The position numbers were made by a program, and so were the translations under genes. From positions 1-64,000 of the forward strand of contig NZ_BSTT01000022.1 of NCBI RefSeq assembly GCF_030269685.1: a DNA stretch of 64,000 bases, read 5' to 3'. Origin of the DNA: Actinomycetospora sp. NBRC 106378 (GTDB taxonomy: Bacteria; Actinomycetota; Actinomycetes; Mycobacteriales; Pseudonocardiaceae). The notes below the pieces were generated by a model. The model had not been told where the DNA came from. It did no database searches and saw only the letters and a list, made by a program, of their open reading frames with translations. Each line of letters starts with the position of its first letter. Position 1 is the stretch's first letter. Below, in pieces: positions 24,679 to 33,554 of this stretch.

Positions 24679-25503
24679 CTACCGGCGGACGGCGGCCAGC
24701 TGCGAGGCCTGGCCGACCATCCGGCCGGCGCCGTCCCACACGCGGCAGCTCTCGTGCATGCGGTCGCCCACGAGGTGGTCGAGCCACTGCGTGATGCGCA
24801 GCGGACCCGGCGCGGGCACCGCGTGCACGTGGGCGGTCAGCGACATCGTCGGCGACCAGCCGTAGACGCCGAGGTCGAAGCAGGCCGGCGGCAGGATGTC
24901 GAGCGCCACGAGCAGCCCGACCGGGGACCACGCCTCGCGGGTGTCGAGCTCCGCCCAGCCCGTGAGCCGCCCCTCGCCGGAGGGACGGCCGGACAGGAAG
25001 CCGGTGTACGCGGGGTCGAGGCGGGTGTCGACGACGCGCATGATCGGCAGCCCGCCGCGGCCGTCGTCGGTGGTCTCGGGCCGGCGCTCGCAGGCGTCGA
25101 AGGGCGCCACGGCGACCGGGTCGGGGGAGACGTCGTCCTCGTGCGGGTCGGGGTCCGGGGCGTCGCCGAGCACCATCGCGGCCTCGACGCAGGGTCGGTC
25201 GTCCTGCCGGAGCAGGGCGCGGACCTGGGTGGCGCCACGTCCGCGGCGCAGCACCGTGACCTCGATCTCGGCGGGCCCGGGGTCGGGCGCGCGCAGGAAG
25301 GTGCCGGTGACGGCCTGCGGGAACGCGTGGCCGCCCTCGCCCGCCTCCGGGGTGAGCTCGTCCACGGCCGCCTGCGCGAGGACCGCGAGGAGGTAGCCGC
25401 CGTGGAGCTTCGGGCCGATGCCCCACTGCTCGTCGAGCACGAGCGCGCGACGGCCCGCCTCCCCGGTGGGCGAGGAGGCGACCGCCTTGCCGAGGTCGAG
25501 CAT
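24679..25503 (-). CDS. Thioesterase-superfamily (TesB-like double hot dog) protein
   Basis: 274 aa from the ATG at 25503, coupled to the upstream gene by TGATG. The N-terminal block HGGYLLAVLAQAAVDE and the C-terminal TMSLTAHVHAVPAPGPLRITQW are the two hot-dog halves typical of actinobacterial acyl-CoA thioesterase-like proteins. It probably hydrolyses an acyl-CoA, but no substrate is evident. The stop (TAG) lies in a short cluster of GGTAGCTACC-like repeats shared with the convergent serS end. Confidence 0.8.
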   Translation of the reverse strand: MLDLGKAVASSPTGEAGRRALVLDEQWGIGPKLHGGYLLAVLAQAAVDELTPEAGEGGHAFPQAVTGTFLRAPDPGPAEIEVTVLRRGRGATQVRALLRQDDRPCVEAAMVLGDAPDPDPHEDDVSPDPVAVAPFDACERRPETTDDGRGGLPIMRVVDTRLDPAYTGFLSGRPSGEGRLTGWAELDTREAWSPVGLLVALDILPPACFDLGVYGWSPTMSLTAHVHAVPAPGPLRITQWLDHLVGDRMHESCRVWDGAGRMVGQASQLAAVRR

Positions 25504-25949
25504 CAGACCTGCGGGGGACGCGGGGCGTCGGGGTCGGGAGCGGTGTGCGTCGGCCCGGCGGGCGGGCTGGTCGGCGCGGGGTCGCCCGCGGCGGCACCGG
25601 GCCCCGAGGGCGTGAAGCCGTCCGGGCCCGCGGGCGGCGCGCTCGGGGGCGGCGGCGGGGTGGCCGTGCCACCCGGCGCCGGGTCGCCGGCGTTGCGGCC
25701 CGGCGCCTGCGGCTCGCCGGACGCCGGGGCACCCTGGCTCGCGACCCAGCCGACGCCCTCGTCGACCTTGGCCTGCGCCTTGCCGATCTGGTCGGAGTAC
25801 TTGCCGCCGGTCTTCTCGTCGACCCACCGGGCGGCCTTGCCGAGCACGCCGGAGATGGTCTCCTGGTTCTCGGACACCTTCTGGCTCACGGTGTCGCGCA
25901 GGTCCGACGCCACCTGCTTGCCCTGACGGGCGAGGTCGTCGCGGTCCAT
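25503..25949 (-). CDS. Rv0909/MT0933-type antitoxin-like protein with Pro-rich tail
   Basis: 148 aa from the ATG at 25949 with a GGGGA ribosome-binding site. Residues 1-65 carry the MT0933 family pattern (GKAARWVDEKTGGKYSDQIGKAQ), small helical proteins first described as antitoxins in M. tuberculosis. The rest is an unusual 80-residue Pro/Ala/Gly tail. No toxin gene is adjacent, so a stress-related or structural role is as likely as antitoxin function. It is coupled by TGATG to the thioesterase. Confidence 0.75.
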   Translation of the reverse strand: MDRDDLARQGKQVASDLRDTVSQKVSENQETISGVLGKAARWVDEKTGGKYSDQIGKAQAKVDEGVGWVASQGAPASGEPQAPGRNAGDPAPGGTATPPPPPSAPPAGPDGFTPSGPGAAAGDPAPTSPPAGPTHTAPDPDAPRPPQV

Positions 25950-26099
25950 GGGGTTCCCCACATCCATCGGTCGGTCGTCGGCTCCCGGTTGCCCTGACGA
26001 CCCGGGCGTCGAGTCTAGCGAGGGAGACCACCCGGGACGCGCTGTCACGAAACGGTCACGCGCTGGTCATGACCGGGTCGCGAGGGGCCGGAGTGACGG

Positions 26100-26133
26100 G
26101 GTGCCGTGTCCGTCCGCGGAGGGACACGGCACC
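26100..26133. promoter_or_regulatory. 12-bp stem hairpin in a divergent intergenic region
   Basis: GGTGCCGTGTCC and its perfect complement around a 10-nt loop, about 100 bp upstream of the kinase at 26234 and 150 bp upstream of the MT0933-like gene. Because the flanking genes diverge it cannot terminate either; it may be an operator, or a leader structure of the kinase mRNA. Confidence 0.4.
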
Positions 26134-26233
26134 ATGGGGCCCCGGGCGTCCGGCACCTCGGTGTGCCCGGACGCGGTGGCGGACCGGGATCCCCGGTCCG
26201 GACGGACGGTGACGGCGAGGAGGCGCGCGGGCG

Positions 26234-27724
26234 GTGAGTTCGACGGAGGCGGGACCCCCGTCCACCGTGGGTGCGGGCCGGTACACCCTCGGCGACCTCA
26301 TCGGTCGCGGCGGCGCGGCGGAGGTCTACCGCGCCCGTGACGAGCTCCTCGGGCGTGACGTGGCCGTCAAGCTCTTCCCGGCCGGCGTCGGGGAGGCCGA
26401 CGAGTCCCGCCGGCAGCGCGAGGTCCAGACGCTCGCCGGCATGAACCACCCCGGCCTCGTGACGATCTACGACGTCGGCGCCGAGGGCAGCCGGGCGTAC
26501 TTCGTCATGCAGCTCATCGAGGGCGAGTCCCTCGCCGACCGGATCCGTTCCGGCCCGCTGCGGCCGGGCGACGTCGTCGCCCTGGGCGCCGCGCTCGGCG
26601 ACGCGTTGACCTACGTGCACCGCCACGGCGTCGTGCACCGCGACATCAAGCCCGGCAACGTGCTGCTCGACACCGAGGGCCGCCCGCACCTGTCGGACTT
26701 CGGCATCGCCGTCCTCGCCGACGCCACGAACATCACCGCCACCGGCATGGTGATCGGCACCGCGTCGTACCTCTCGCCCGAGCAGGTCCGCGGTCAGCCG
26801 GTCGGTCCGGCCTCCGACGTCTACGCCCTCGGTCTGGTGCTCCTCGAGTGCATCACGGCGCGCCGCGAGTACCCCGGCAACGCCCTCGAGGCGGCCGTGG
26901 CCCGGCTGCACCGCCCGCCGGACGTGCCCACCGACCTCCCGCCCGCGCTCTACGGGCTGCTCGTGGCGATGACCCGCGACGAGCCGGCCGAGCGGCCGAC
27001 GACGGAGCAGGTGGTCGGCGAGCTGCGGACCATCTCCCGCGAGGTCGGGATGGACGCGGAGACCGTGCTCGCGCCCGCGCCGACGACGGGTACGGGCGCC
27101 ACCTACGCGATGGGCCCGCCCATGGCGCCGCCCGGGACCGGCGCGACCTACGCCATGAACCAGGGAGCCCCGCCCGGGTACGACCCGTACGGCGCCACCC
27201 AGCGCGTCGGCACCCCGCCCGGCGGCTACCCGCCCTACGGCTACCCCGGCACGGACGGGCGCACGGCGGTGGTGGGCCCCGGGACCATGACCGGCGGGCC
27301 CTACGCCCCCGAGGAGCGGCGGCGCTCGGGCCGGGGCCCGATCATCGCCGCGATCGTCGCGGTCCTGCTCGTCGCGGCCGGGGTCGGCGCCTACGCGCTG
27401 TTCGGCAACACCACGGCCGAGACGCCCGCGCCGGCGCCCACCTCCATCCCGGCCCCCGTCGAGACGACCACGACGACCACCACGGAGGAGGAGACGTCCA
27501 CCCGCCGTCGGACCACCACCACGGTGCCCCCGACGACGACGGTCGTCCCGCCGCCGGTCACGACGACGGTCGCCCCGCCCCCGGTGACCACCACCGACGC
27601 ACCGACCACGACGACGACCACGCCGGCCGCGGGCGGCGGCAACACCGGCGGTGGCGGGCTCTTCCCCGGCCAGAACGGCGGCTTCCGCAACGGCGGCCAG
27701 GGTCAGGGCGCCACCGGGGACTGA
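26234..27724 (+). CDS. Transmembrane Ser/Thr protein kinase, no PASTA domains
   Basis: 496 aa, GTG start. The kinase spans residues 17-270 with IGRGGAAEVYRA, VAVKLFPAG, HRDIKPGN and SDFGIAVL, all catalytic residues present. A linker rich in Tyr/Gly/Pro (GGYPPYGYPG) leads to one membrane helix near residue 375. The extracellular 110 residues are Thr/Pro-rich (TTTTTTEEE, VPPTTTVVPPPVTTT) ending in Gly/Asn-rich sequence. This would suit an O-mannosylated wall-spanning stalk. It is a third PknA/B-like kinase in the window, distant from the fhaA operon, and its signal is unknown. Confidence 0.92.
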   Translation: MSSTEAGPPSTVGAGRYTLGDLIGRGGAAEVYRARDELLGRDVAVKLFPAGVGEADESRRQREVQTLAGMNHPGLVTIYDVGAEGSRAYFVMQLIEGESLADRIRSGPLRPGDVVALGAALGDALTYVHRHGVVHRDIKPGNVLLDTEGRPHLSDFGIAVLADATNITATGMVIGTASYLSPEQVRGQPVGPASDVYALGLVLLECITARREYPGNALEAAVARLHRPPDVPTDLPPALYGLLVAMTRDEPAERPTTEQVVGELRTISREVGMDAETVLAPAPTTGTGATYAMGPPMAPPGTGATYAMNQGAPPGYDPYGATQRVGTPPGGYPPYGYPGTDGRTAVVGPGTMTGGPYAPEERRRSGRGPIIAAIVAVLLVAAGVGAYALFGNTTAETPAPAPTSIPAPVETTTTTTTEEETSTRRRTTTTVPPTTTVVPPPVTTTVAPPPVTTTDAPTTTTTTPAAGGGNTGGGGLFPGQNGGFRNGGQGQGATGD

Positions 27725-27840
27725 CCGCACCCGCTCTGTACGTGGTCCGTGGGGCCGCCCTGCCGGGCGAGGGTGACGTGGGGCAGGTTCCGGGCGGCCC
27801 GGACGTGCGTGGTGTGCACCTCGCAGCGCGCGCCGCCGGT

Positions 27841-27877
27841 CCCGACGACCGGTCCGAGCCCGGAACCCGTCGTCGGG
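27841..27877. terminator. Terminator-like hairpin between convergent genes
   Basis: CCCGACGAC at 27841 pairs with GTCGTCGGG at 27869-27877. The right arm contains one exact copy of the 14-mer CCCGTCGTCGGGAA (27866-27879). It lies between the kinase stop (27724) and the GH65 stop (27884). Confidence 0.5.
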
Positions 27878-27883
27878 AAGGCC

Positions 27884-30286
27884 CTACTGGTGCAGGCGCC
27901 GGAAGAGGGGCGCCCGGCCGGCCGGCTGCTCGACGACCCCGGTCTGCGGCGCGGCCGGGATGTCGAGGGTGATCGGCTCGTCGATCGTGAGCGTCAGCTC
28001 CTCGTCGTGGTGGCGCAGGTCGAGGGGCTCGGAGGAGTTCGCGGCCATGCCGGCCGGCCCGGGCATCGTCGTCGGCTCCTCGAGGGTGTAGGTCGCCTGC
28101 CCGTGGCCGATCTCGACGTGCACCGACCGACCGCGCCAGAGCACCCGGAAGCGCAGGCCGGACACCGCGGAGGGCAGCCGGGGGGCGAAGGTCAGCGTGC
28201 CGTCGTGGGTCCGCATGCCGCCGAGGCCCTGGATGATCGCGGTCCAGCTGCTGGCCGTGGCGGCGAGGTGGATGCCGTCGCGGACGTTGTTCTCGAGGTC
28301 GGCGAGGTCCATCTGGACCGACTCGCCGAGGTAGTCGTAGGCCAGGTCGAGGTGACCGGTCTCGGCGGCCATGACCGCGAGGGTGCCCGGGGAGAGCGAC
28401 GAGTCGCGGACGGTGATGCGCTCGTAGTAGGCGAAGTTCGCGGCCTTCTGGTCCGGGGTGAACGCGTCCGGGCACTGGACCATGGCGAGCACCAGGTCGG
28501 GCTGCTTGACGACCTGCTTGCGGTACAGGTCGAAGTACGGGTAGTTCAGCAGGAGCGGGTAGGCGTCGTCGGGGGTGTTCTCGAAGTCCCAGAAGGCGTG
28601 CGAGGTGAAGCCCTCGGCCTGCTGGTGCACCCCGAGCTTCTCGTCGTAGGGGATCACCATCGCGGACGCCGCGGACCGCCAGCTCGCGATCTCCTCGCTG
28701 TGCACCCCGAGCCGCTCGGCCTCGCGCGGGTGGCGGACGCAGACGTCGGCCGCGCCGCGCAGGTTCCGCTGCGCCATGAGGTTCGTGTAGACGTTGTTGT
28801 CCGCGATCGCGGAGTACTCGTCGGGCCCGGTGACGCCGTCGATGCGGAAGTTCGACGCCGAGTCGTGGTGCCCGAGCGAGCGCCAGAGCCGGGCGGTGGC
28901 GACGAGCAGGTCGACCCCCACCTCCCGCTCGAAGTCCTCGTCGGCGGTGGCCGAGACGTAGCGCAGCACGGCGTCGGCGATGTCGGCGTTCACGTGGAAC
29001 GCGGCCGTGCCGGCGGGCCAGTAGCCCGAGCACTCCTCGCCGCGGATCGTGCGCCACGCGAATGCCGCGCCCTTCAGCCCGAGCGTGGCGGCGTGCGCTG
29101 TGGCGATGTCGAGCGTGGAGTGCCGCCACCGCAGCGCGTCGGCCGCGACCCGCGGGTTGGTGTGGACGAAGACCGGGAGGACGAAGGTCTCGCAGTCCCA
29201 GAAGCTGTGCCCGTCGTAGCCCTGACCGGTGAGCCCCTTCGCGCCGATCGCACGCTTCTCGGCGCGCGCCCCGGCCTGCAGGACGTGGAAGAGCGAGAAG
29301 CGGATCGCCTGCTGCAGGCGCGGGTCGCCGTCGATCTCGATGTCGGCGCGCGCCCAGAACGCGTCGAGGTACTCCCGCTGCGCCGCGACCAGACCGTCCC
29401 AGCCCGTGTAGAGGGACGCGTCCAGCGCGGCCTCGACCTGGTCGACGATCGCGGGCTGGGAACGGGTGCTCGACCAGCCGTAGGCGAGGTACTTGACGAT
29501 CCGCAACGACTGACCCGGCTTGAGCCGGCAGATGACGGTGGTGCGCCCGACGTTCTTCGAGCAGGAGCTCTCGACCTTCGCGTCGTCCGGACCGAAGACC
29601 TGGTGCTCCATCGCCGCGCCCACCCGCAGCTCCGAGCGCTTGGTCTGGTGCGTCATGCGGGCGCCGTAGGTGGAGTGCGAGTTGTGCTCCGGCGCGAGCG
29701 GCTTGGTCAGCGCGGCGGCCACGCGGGGGTCGCCGGTGATCTCGGGCATCTGCTCGTTGGCGAACAGCTCGGACTGGATCACGAGCAGTGCGTCGCTGCC
29801 CGAGTCCTCCGGGATCGTCACCTCGTAGGAGATGGCCGCCACCGCGCGCTGGGAGAAGCTGACGAGCCGCTGCGAGGTGACGTCGACGCGCTGCCCGTTG
29901 GGCGAGGTCCACTCGACGTGGCGGGTGAGGATGCCGCTGCGCATGTCGAGGGTGCGCTGGTGGTCGTGCACCTGGCCGTACCGGACGTCGAGCGGCTCGT
30001 CGTCGACCAGCAGCCGGATCAGCTTGCCGTTCGGCACGTTGACCAGCGTCTGGTTCTCCTCCGGGAACCCGAACCCGCCCTCGGCGTGCGGCATCGGCCG
30101 CGACTCGAAGAAGGAGTTGAGGTACGTCCCGGGCATCCGGTGCGGCTCGCCCTCGTCGAGGTTGCCGCGCATCCCGACGTGCCCGTTGGCCAGCGCGAAC
30201 AACGACTCCGTCTGGCCGAGGAGGTCCACGTCGAGCTCGGGCTCGTGCACGCACCAAGGGTCGACCGTGAACACGTTCGAGATCAC
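27884..30286 (-). CDS. Glycoside hydrolase family 65 disaccharide phosphorylase
   Basis: 800 aa from the GTG at 30286. The N-terminal beta-sandwich domain (residues 1-270) is followed by the (alpha/alpha)6 barrel holding the general acid Glu490 in VTGPDEYS, and a C-terminal beta-sheet domain. GH65 enzymes are mostly inverting phosphorylases that split alpha-linked glucose disaccharides (maltose, trehalose, kojibiose or nigerose) to beta-glucose-1-phosphate; the linkage cannot be read here. No beta-phosphoglucomutase follows, unlike the common pairing. It is divergent from an IclR regulator whose start lies only 53 bp away, so that regulator may control it. Confidence 0.92.
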   Translation of the reverse strand: MISNVFTVDPWCVHEPELDVDLLGQTESLFALANGHVGMRGNLDEGEPHRMPGTYLNSFFESRPMPHAEGGFGFPEENQTLVNVPNGKLIRLLVDDEPLDVRYGQVHDHQRTLDMRSGILTRHVEWTSPNGQRVDVTSQRLVSFSQRAVAAISYEVTIPEDSGSDALLVIQSELFANEQMPEITGDPRVAAALTKPLAPEHNSHSTYGARMTHQTKRSELRVGAAMEHQVFGPDDAKVESSCSKNVGRTTVICRLKPGQSLRIVKYLAYGWSSTRSQPAIVDQVEAALDASLYTGWDGLVAAQREYLDAFWARADIEIDGDPRLQQAIRFSLFHVLQAGARAEKRAIGAKGLTGQGYDGHSFWDCETFVLPVFVHTNPRVAADALRWRHSTLDIATAHAATLGLKGAAFAWRTIRGEECSGYWPAGTAAFHVNADIADAVLRYVSATADEDFEREVGVDLLVATARLWRSLGHHDSASNFRIDGVTGPDEYSAIADNNVYTNLMAQRNLRGAADVCVRHPREAERLGVHSEEIASWRSAASAMVIPYDEKLGVHQQAEGFTSHAFWDFENTPDDAYPLLLNYPYFDLYRKQVVKQPDLVLAMVQCPDAFTPDQKAANFAYYERITVRDSSLSPGTLAVMAAETGHLDLAYDYLGESVQMDLADLENNVRDGIHLAATASSWTAIIQGLGGMRTHDGTLTFAPRLPSAVSGLRFRVLWRGRSVHVEIGHGQATYTLEEPTTMPGPAGMAANSSEPLDLRHHDEELTLTIDEPITLDIPAAPQTGVVEQPAGRAPLFRRLHQ

Positions 30287-30339
30287 GCGGGGACTGTAAC
30301 CATTCCGAAGGGGCTTCAGACCAGGGCGTGTGAGCCAAG

Positions 30340-31155
30340 ATGGCTCCCATGGCGGCCCTCGGCTCGGTCCACCGGGCACTCCGTGTGCTCGAGGTCGTCG
30401 CGGACGCGGGCGACGGGATCACCGCGAAGGCCGTCGCGCGGCGCCTGGAGTACAACCTCTCGACCACCTACCACCTGCTCACGAGCCTGGTGGAGGACGG
30501 CTACCTGGTGCGCCTCGAACCCGCCCGCGGGTTCGGGCTGGGCCCGAAGCTCCCCGCGCTGCACGACCGCCTCCGCTCCCAGCTCCCCATCCCGCCCGGC
30601 CTCGGCGCGACCCTCCGCGAGGCCCACGCCCTCGCGGGGGCCGCGGTGCTCTACGCCGCGTTCCGCGACGCCGACGTGGTCGTGGTCGACGTCGACGACT
30701 GCCCCGCGCACCCCGTCCCCACGATCTCGACCTGGCGCGGCGCGCTGCACGCGACCGCGGTGGGCAAGCTGCTCCTCGCCGACCTCTCGCCGGCGCGGCT
30801 GACCGAGGTCCTCGCCCGCGACGGCCAGCGCCGCCACGCGCACCGCACGATCCTCGACGTCGACGAGCTCGACTGGGAGCTCGACCAGGTCCGTCGTCGG
30901 GACCTCGCGCTGGACCGCAGCGAGTTCCACGAGCGGCTCGCGTGCATGGCGGCCCCGGTTCGACGTCCCCTTCCCGACGGCAGGCGGGGCGAGCTGGTCG
31001 GGGCGGTCTCGGTCGCGGTGCCGGTGGTGCCGGCCGGCGGTCCCGGCAGCATCTTCGACCGTCGCGTGCGCATGGAGCGGGCGGTGCGGGGCGCGGCGGC
31101 CCGGGCCGCATCGGCGTTCGAGGACGAGATTTCCGTCAGGTGGGACGGGGGCTGA
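30340..31155 (+). CDS. IclR-family transcriptional regulator
   Basis: 271 aa. The N-terminal winged helix (residues 8-70) has the pattern SVHRALRVLEVVADAGDGITAKAV. The C-terminal effector domain keeps the HATAVGKLLLADL motif. Between the halves the text is shorter than in standard IclR. It sits between a divergent GH65 gene and a co-directional MetE-like gene 32 bp downstream, so it could regulate either. The effector is not predictable. Confidence 0.87.
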   Translation: MAPMAALGSVHRALRVLEVVADAGDGITAKAVARRLEYNLSTTYHLLTSLVEDGYLVRLEPARGFGLGPKLPALHDRLRSQLPIPPGLGATLREAHALAGAAVLYAAFRDADVVVVDVDDCPAHPVPTISTWRGALHATAVGKLLLADLSPARLTEVLARDGQRRHAHRTILDVDELDWELDQVRRRDLALDRSEFHERLACMAAPVRRPLPDGRRGELVGAVSVAVPVVPAGGPGSIFDRRVRMERAVRGAAARAASAFEDEISVRWDGG

Positions 31156-31187
31156 TCACACCGGGTCCGATGCGGTGAGCTGTGCGC

Positions 31188-32315
31188 ATGTCCGCACGCA
31201 CCGCCGCTCCGTTCCGCGCCGACCACGTCGGCAGCCTCCTGCGACCGCCGGCTCTGCTCGAGGCCCGTGGCGCGCACGCCGAGGGACGGCTCGACGACGA
31301 GGGGCTGCGCGCCGCCGAGGACGAGGCGATCCGCGACGTCGTGGCGATGCAGGAGTCCGTCGGCCTGCAGGCGGCGACCGACGGCGAGTTCCGCCGCTCG
31401 TCGTGGCACATGGACTTCCTCTACCAGCTCGACGGTGTGTCCTCGTCGAAGGACTCCTCGGTGGAGGTGGCCTTCCGCAACGCCTCCGGGGACCTCACCT
31501 TCGCGGCGATGTCGCTGGTGATCGACCGCCGCATCGGGCTGTCGACCACGATCTTCGGCGACGCGTTCTCGATGCTGGCCTCGACCGTGACCAGCGCCGT
31601 GCCGAAGCTGACCATCCCCTCGCCCTCGATGCTGCACTACCGTCTCGGCGGCGCCCCGGTGCACGAGGGCTCGCCCTACTCCGACCCGGACGAGTTCTGG
31701 GCCGACCTCGCCGCCGCCTACCGCGACGAGGTCGCCCGGCTCTACGAAGCCGGTGTGCGCTACCTGCAGCTCGACGACACCTCGCTGGCCTACCTGAACG
31801 ACCCGGCCCAGCGCGAGTCGATGGCCGCCCGCGGCGAGGACGCCGACCACATGCACGAGCGCTACGTCGACACCATCAACCTCGCGCTGCGCGACCGCCC
31901 CTCGGACCTGCGGGTCACCACCCACATGTGCCGCGGCAACTACCGCTCCAGCTGGGCGGCCGAGGGCGGCTACGACCACGTCGCCGAGAAGGTCTTCGGC
32001 GGCCTCGAGATCGACGGGTTCTTCTGCGAGTACGACGACGCCCGCTCCGGCGACTTCTCCCCGCTGCGCTACCTGCCCCGGGGCGACCAGCAGATCGTCC
32101 TCGGCCTCGTGACCACGAAGTCCGGCGAGCTGGAGGAGCCCGACACCCTCAAGCGCCGCATCGAGGAGGCCACCAAGTACGTCCCCCTCGAGCAGCTCTG
32201 CCTCTCCCCGCAGTGCGGCTTCTCCTCGACCGTGGAGGGCAACGCGCTCTCCTACGAGCAGGAGGTGGCCAAGCTCGAGCTGGTCGTCTCGGTCGCGCAG
32301 GACGTCTGGGGCTGA
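31188..32315 (+). CDS. MetE-like (cobalamin-independent methionine synthase C-terminal) methyltransferase
   Basis: 375 aa, the size of the YxjG/YxjH single-domain family rather than full MetE (about 760 aa). DHVGSLLRP opens the barrel. The zinc ligands expected of the family are present: His and Cys in THMCRGN, a Glu in EIDGFFCEYD, and Cys in LSPQCGFSS. It probably transfers a methyl group to a thiol such as homocysteine from a donor other than methyl-folate triglutamate; the substrate is uncertain. The ATG at 31188 is preferred over a GTG two codons earlier. A repeat hairpin follows the stop. Confidence 0.85.
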   Translation: MSARTAAPFRADHVGSLLRPPALLEARGAHAEGRLDDEGLRAAEDEAIRDVVAMQESVGLQAATDGEFRRSSWHMDFLYQLDGVSSSKDSSVEVAFRNASGDLTFAAMSLVIDRRIGLSTTIFGDAFSMLASTVTSAVPKLTIPSPSMLHYRLGGAPVHEGSPYSDPDEFWADLAAAYRDEVARLYEAGVRYLQLDDTSLAYLNDPAQRESMAARGEDADHMHERYVDTINLALRDRPSDLRVTTHMCRGNYRSSWAAEGGYDHVAEKVFGGLEIDGFFCEYDDARSGDFSPLRYLPRGDQQIVLGLVTTKSGELEEPDTLKRRIEEATKYVPLEQLCLSPQCGFSSTVEGNALSYEQEVAKLELVVSVAQDVWG

Positions 32316-32330
32316 CCGGTCTCCCTTTCG

Positions 32331-32379
32331 AGCGAACGGCACTTTCGCAGCATCTACGTGCGCGAGAGTGCCGTTCGTT
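32331..32379 (-). repeat. 47-nt interspersed hairpin repeat, copy C
   Basis: Arms AGCGAACGGCACTTTCGC and GCGAGAGTGCCGTTCGTT, loop AGCATCTACGTGC, so inverted relative to copy A. It starts 15 bases past the MetE-like stop, as a terminator would. Confidence 0.8.
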
Positions 32380-32501
32380 CATGACGGCGGGTGCGCATCC
32401 GGCCGTACGGTCTGCTCCGGGTCCATCCACAGCAGGCTGTCCGTCCACAGCCCGGACAGCGCGGTTACCTCTCCGAGCGCTCCCGGCGCGACCGTGACCG
32501 C

Positions 32502-33554
32502 ATGCCACGCCGCAGCCGGGCCGACCCGTCCGACCTCTCCGCCCTCGCTCCGCTCGCCGTCGCCCGGGTCGCCGACCTGGTCGCCCTCGGTGTCCCGTCG
32601 GCCACCGTCGCCCAGCGGGTCCGGTCCGGGCGTAGGCGTCGCCCGTTCCCGGGCGTGATCCTGATGCAGAGCGGTCCGCCCACGCAGGAACAGCAGGTCC
32701 TCGCGGCGATGCTCTACGCCGGGAAGGACAGCGTGTTGTCCGGCATCGAGGCGGCCCGCCGCCACGATCTGCGTCGCCTTCCCGACGACGGGTCGATCCA
32801 CCTGCTCGTGCCGGAGGACCGGCGCCGTCGGTTCGGCAACGGTGTCCTGATCGAACGCACGCAGCATCGTCCGCCGACCGTCCTGCGCGGCGGGCTCCTG
32901 GTCGCGTCGGTCGAACGGGCCGTCCTCGACACCGCCCGTCACTGCTCGGACCGCGACCGGGTGCGTGCGATGCTCGCGGAGACGGTCCAACGCCGTCGGA
33001 CGACGGTCGAGCGGTTGCAGGCCGAGCTCGACGCGGGCAACCAGCGCGGATCGGGGCTGGTCCGGGACGTGCTCGAGGAGATCGCCGACGGCATCCGCTC
33101 GGCAGCGGAGGGGTGGGGTCGGGACCTGCACGCGCGGAGCGGACTCCCACCGATGCTGTGGAACCCGACGCTCCGGTGGTCGGACGGGCGCTTCCTCGCG
33201 CGGCCCGACGGCTACCTCATCGAGGTCGGCCTGGCCTGGGAGCAGGACTCGCTGGAGTTCCACCCGGTCGAGGAGGACGACACCGCACGCCGCCGTGCTC
33301 GGATGGTCAGCGCGGGCGTGGTGGTGGCGCACCACCGCCCCCGCCGGCTCCGGACCGAACCCGCGCTCGTGCTGGAGGAACTCTGGTCACACTTCCGGCT
33401 GGCGGCCGCACGCCCGACGCCGAATCTGATCGTCGTGCCGATGGAGCAGGGTGTGCGACCGGATGCGCGTCCCATGACGAACGAACGGCACCCTCGCAGC
33501 GTCTCTGTGCGCGAGAGTGCCGTTCGTTCGGAGAGGGGTGGTCAGACCCCGTAG
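32502..33554 (+). CDS. AbiEi-like/restriction-endonuclease-fold protein of unknown function
   Basis: 350 aa. Residues 15-60 look like a small winged helix (VADLVALGVPSATVAQRV then RRPFPGVIL), the layout of actinobacterial AbiEi-type antitoxin domains. The C-terminal 100 residues (GYLIEVGLAWEQDSLEFHP) match the shape of a DUF559/Vsr-like nuclease fold with acidic residues, though the active site is not clear. No AbiEii toxin is nearby. The last 20 or so residues (NERHPRSVSVRESAVRS) are translated directly from repeat copy D, so the native stop was probably lost. The convergent neighbour overlaps by 13 bp. Confidence 0.7.
   Translation: MPRRSRADPSDLSALAPLAVARVADLVALGVPSATVAQRVRSGRRRRPFPGVILMQSGPPTQEQQVLAAMLYAGKDSVLSGIEAARRHDLRRLPDDGSIHLLVPEDRRRRFGNGVLIERTQHRPPTVLRGGLLVASVERAVLDTARHCSDRDRVRAMLAETVQRRRTTVERLQAELDAGNQRGSGLVRDVLEEIADGIRSAAEGWGRDLHARSGLPPMLWNPTLRWSDGRFLARPDGYLIEVGLAWEQDSLEFHPVEEDDTARRRARMVSAGVVVAHHRPRRLRTEPALVLEELWSHFRLAAARPTPNLIVVPMEQGVRPDARPMTNERHPRSVSVRESAVRSERGGQTP
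33480..33528 (-). repeat. 47-nt interspersed hairpin repeat, copy D, inside a coding tail
   Basis: Arms AACGAACGGCACCCTCGC and GCGAGAGTGCCGTTCGTT with one mismatch, loop AGCGTCTCTGTGC (inverted type). It is read in frame as the C-terminal tail of the protein at 32502-33554. Confidence 0.8.

Noticed and set aside
24653..24690. Short GGTAGCTACC repeats between serS and the thioesterase gene
   Set aside because: They are interesting but only about 38 bases long and include both TAG stops; probably a minor terminator-like structure.
27558..30467. 969-codon frame over the GH65 gene
   Set aside because: It is a frame-shifted shadow of the GH65 gene with low-complexity Arg/Gly/Ala sequence.
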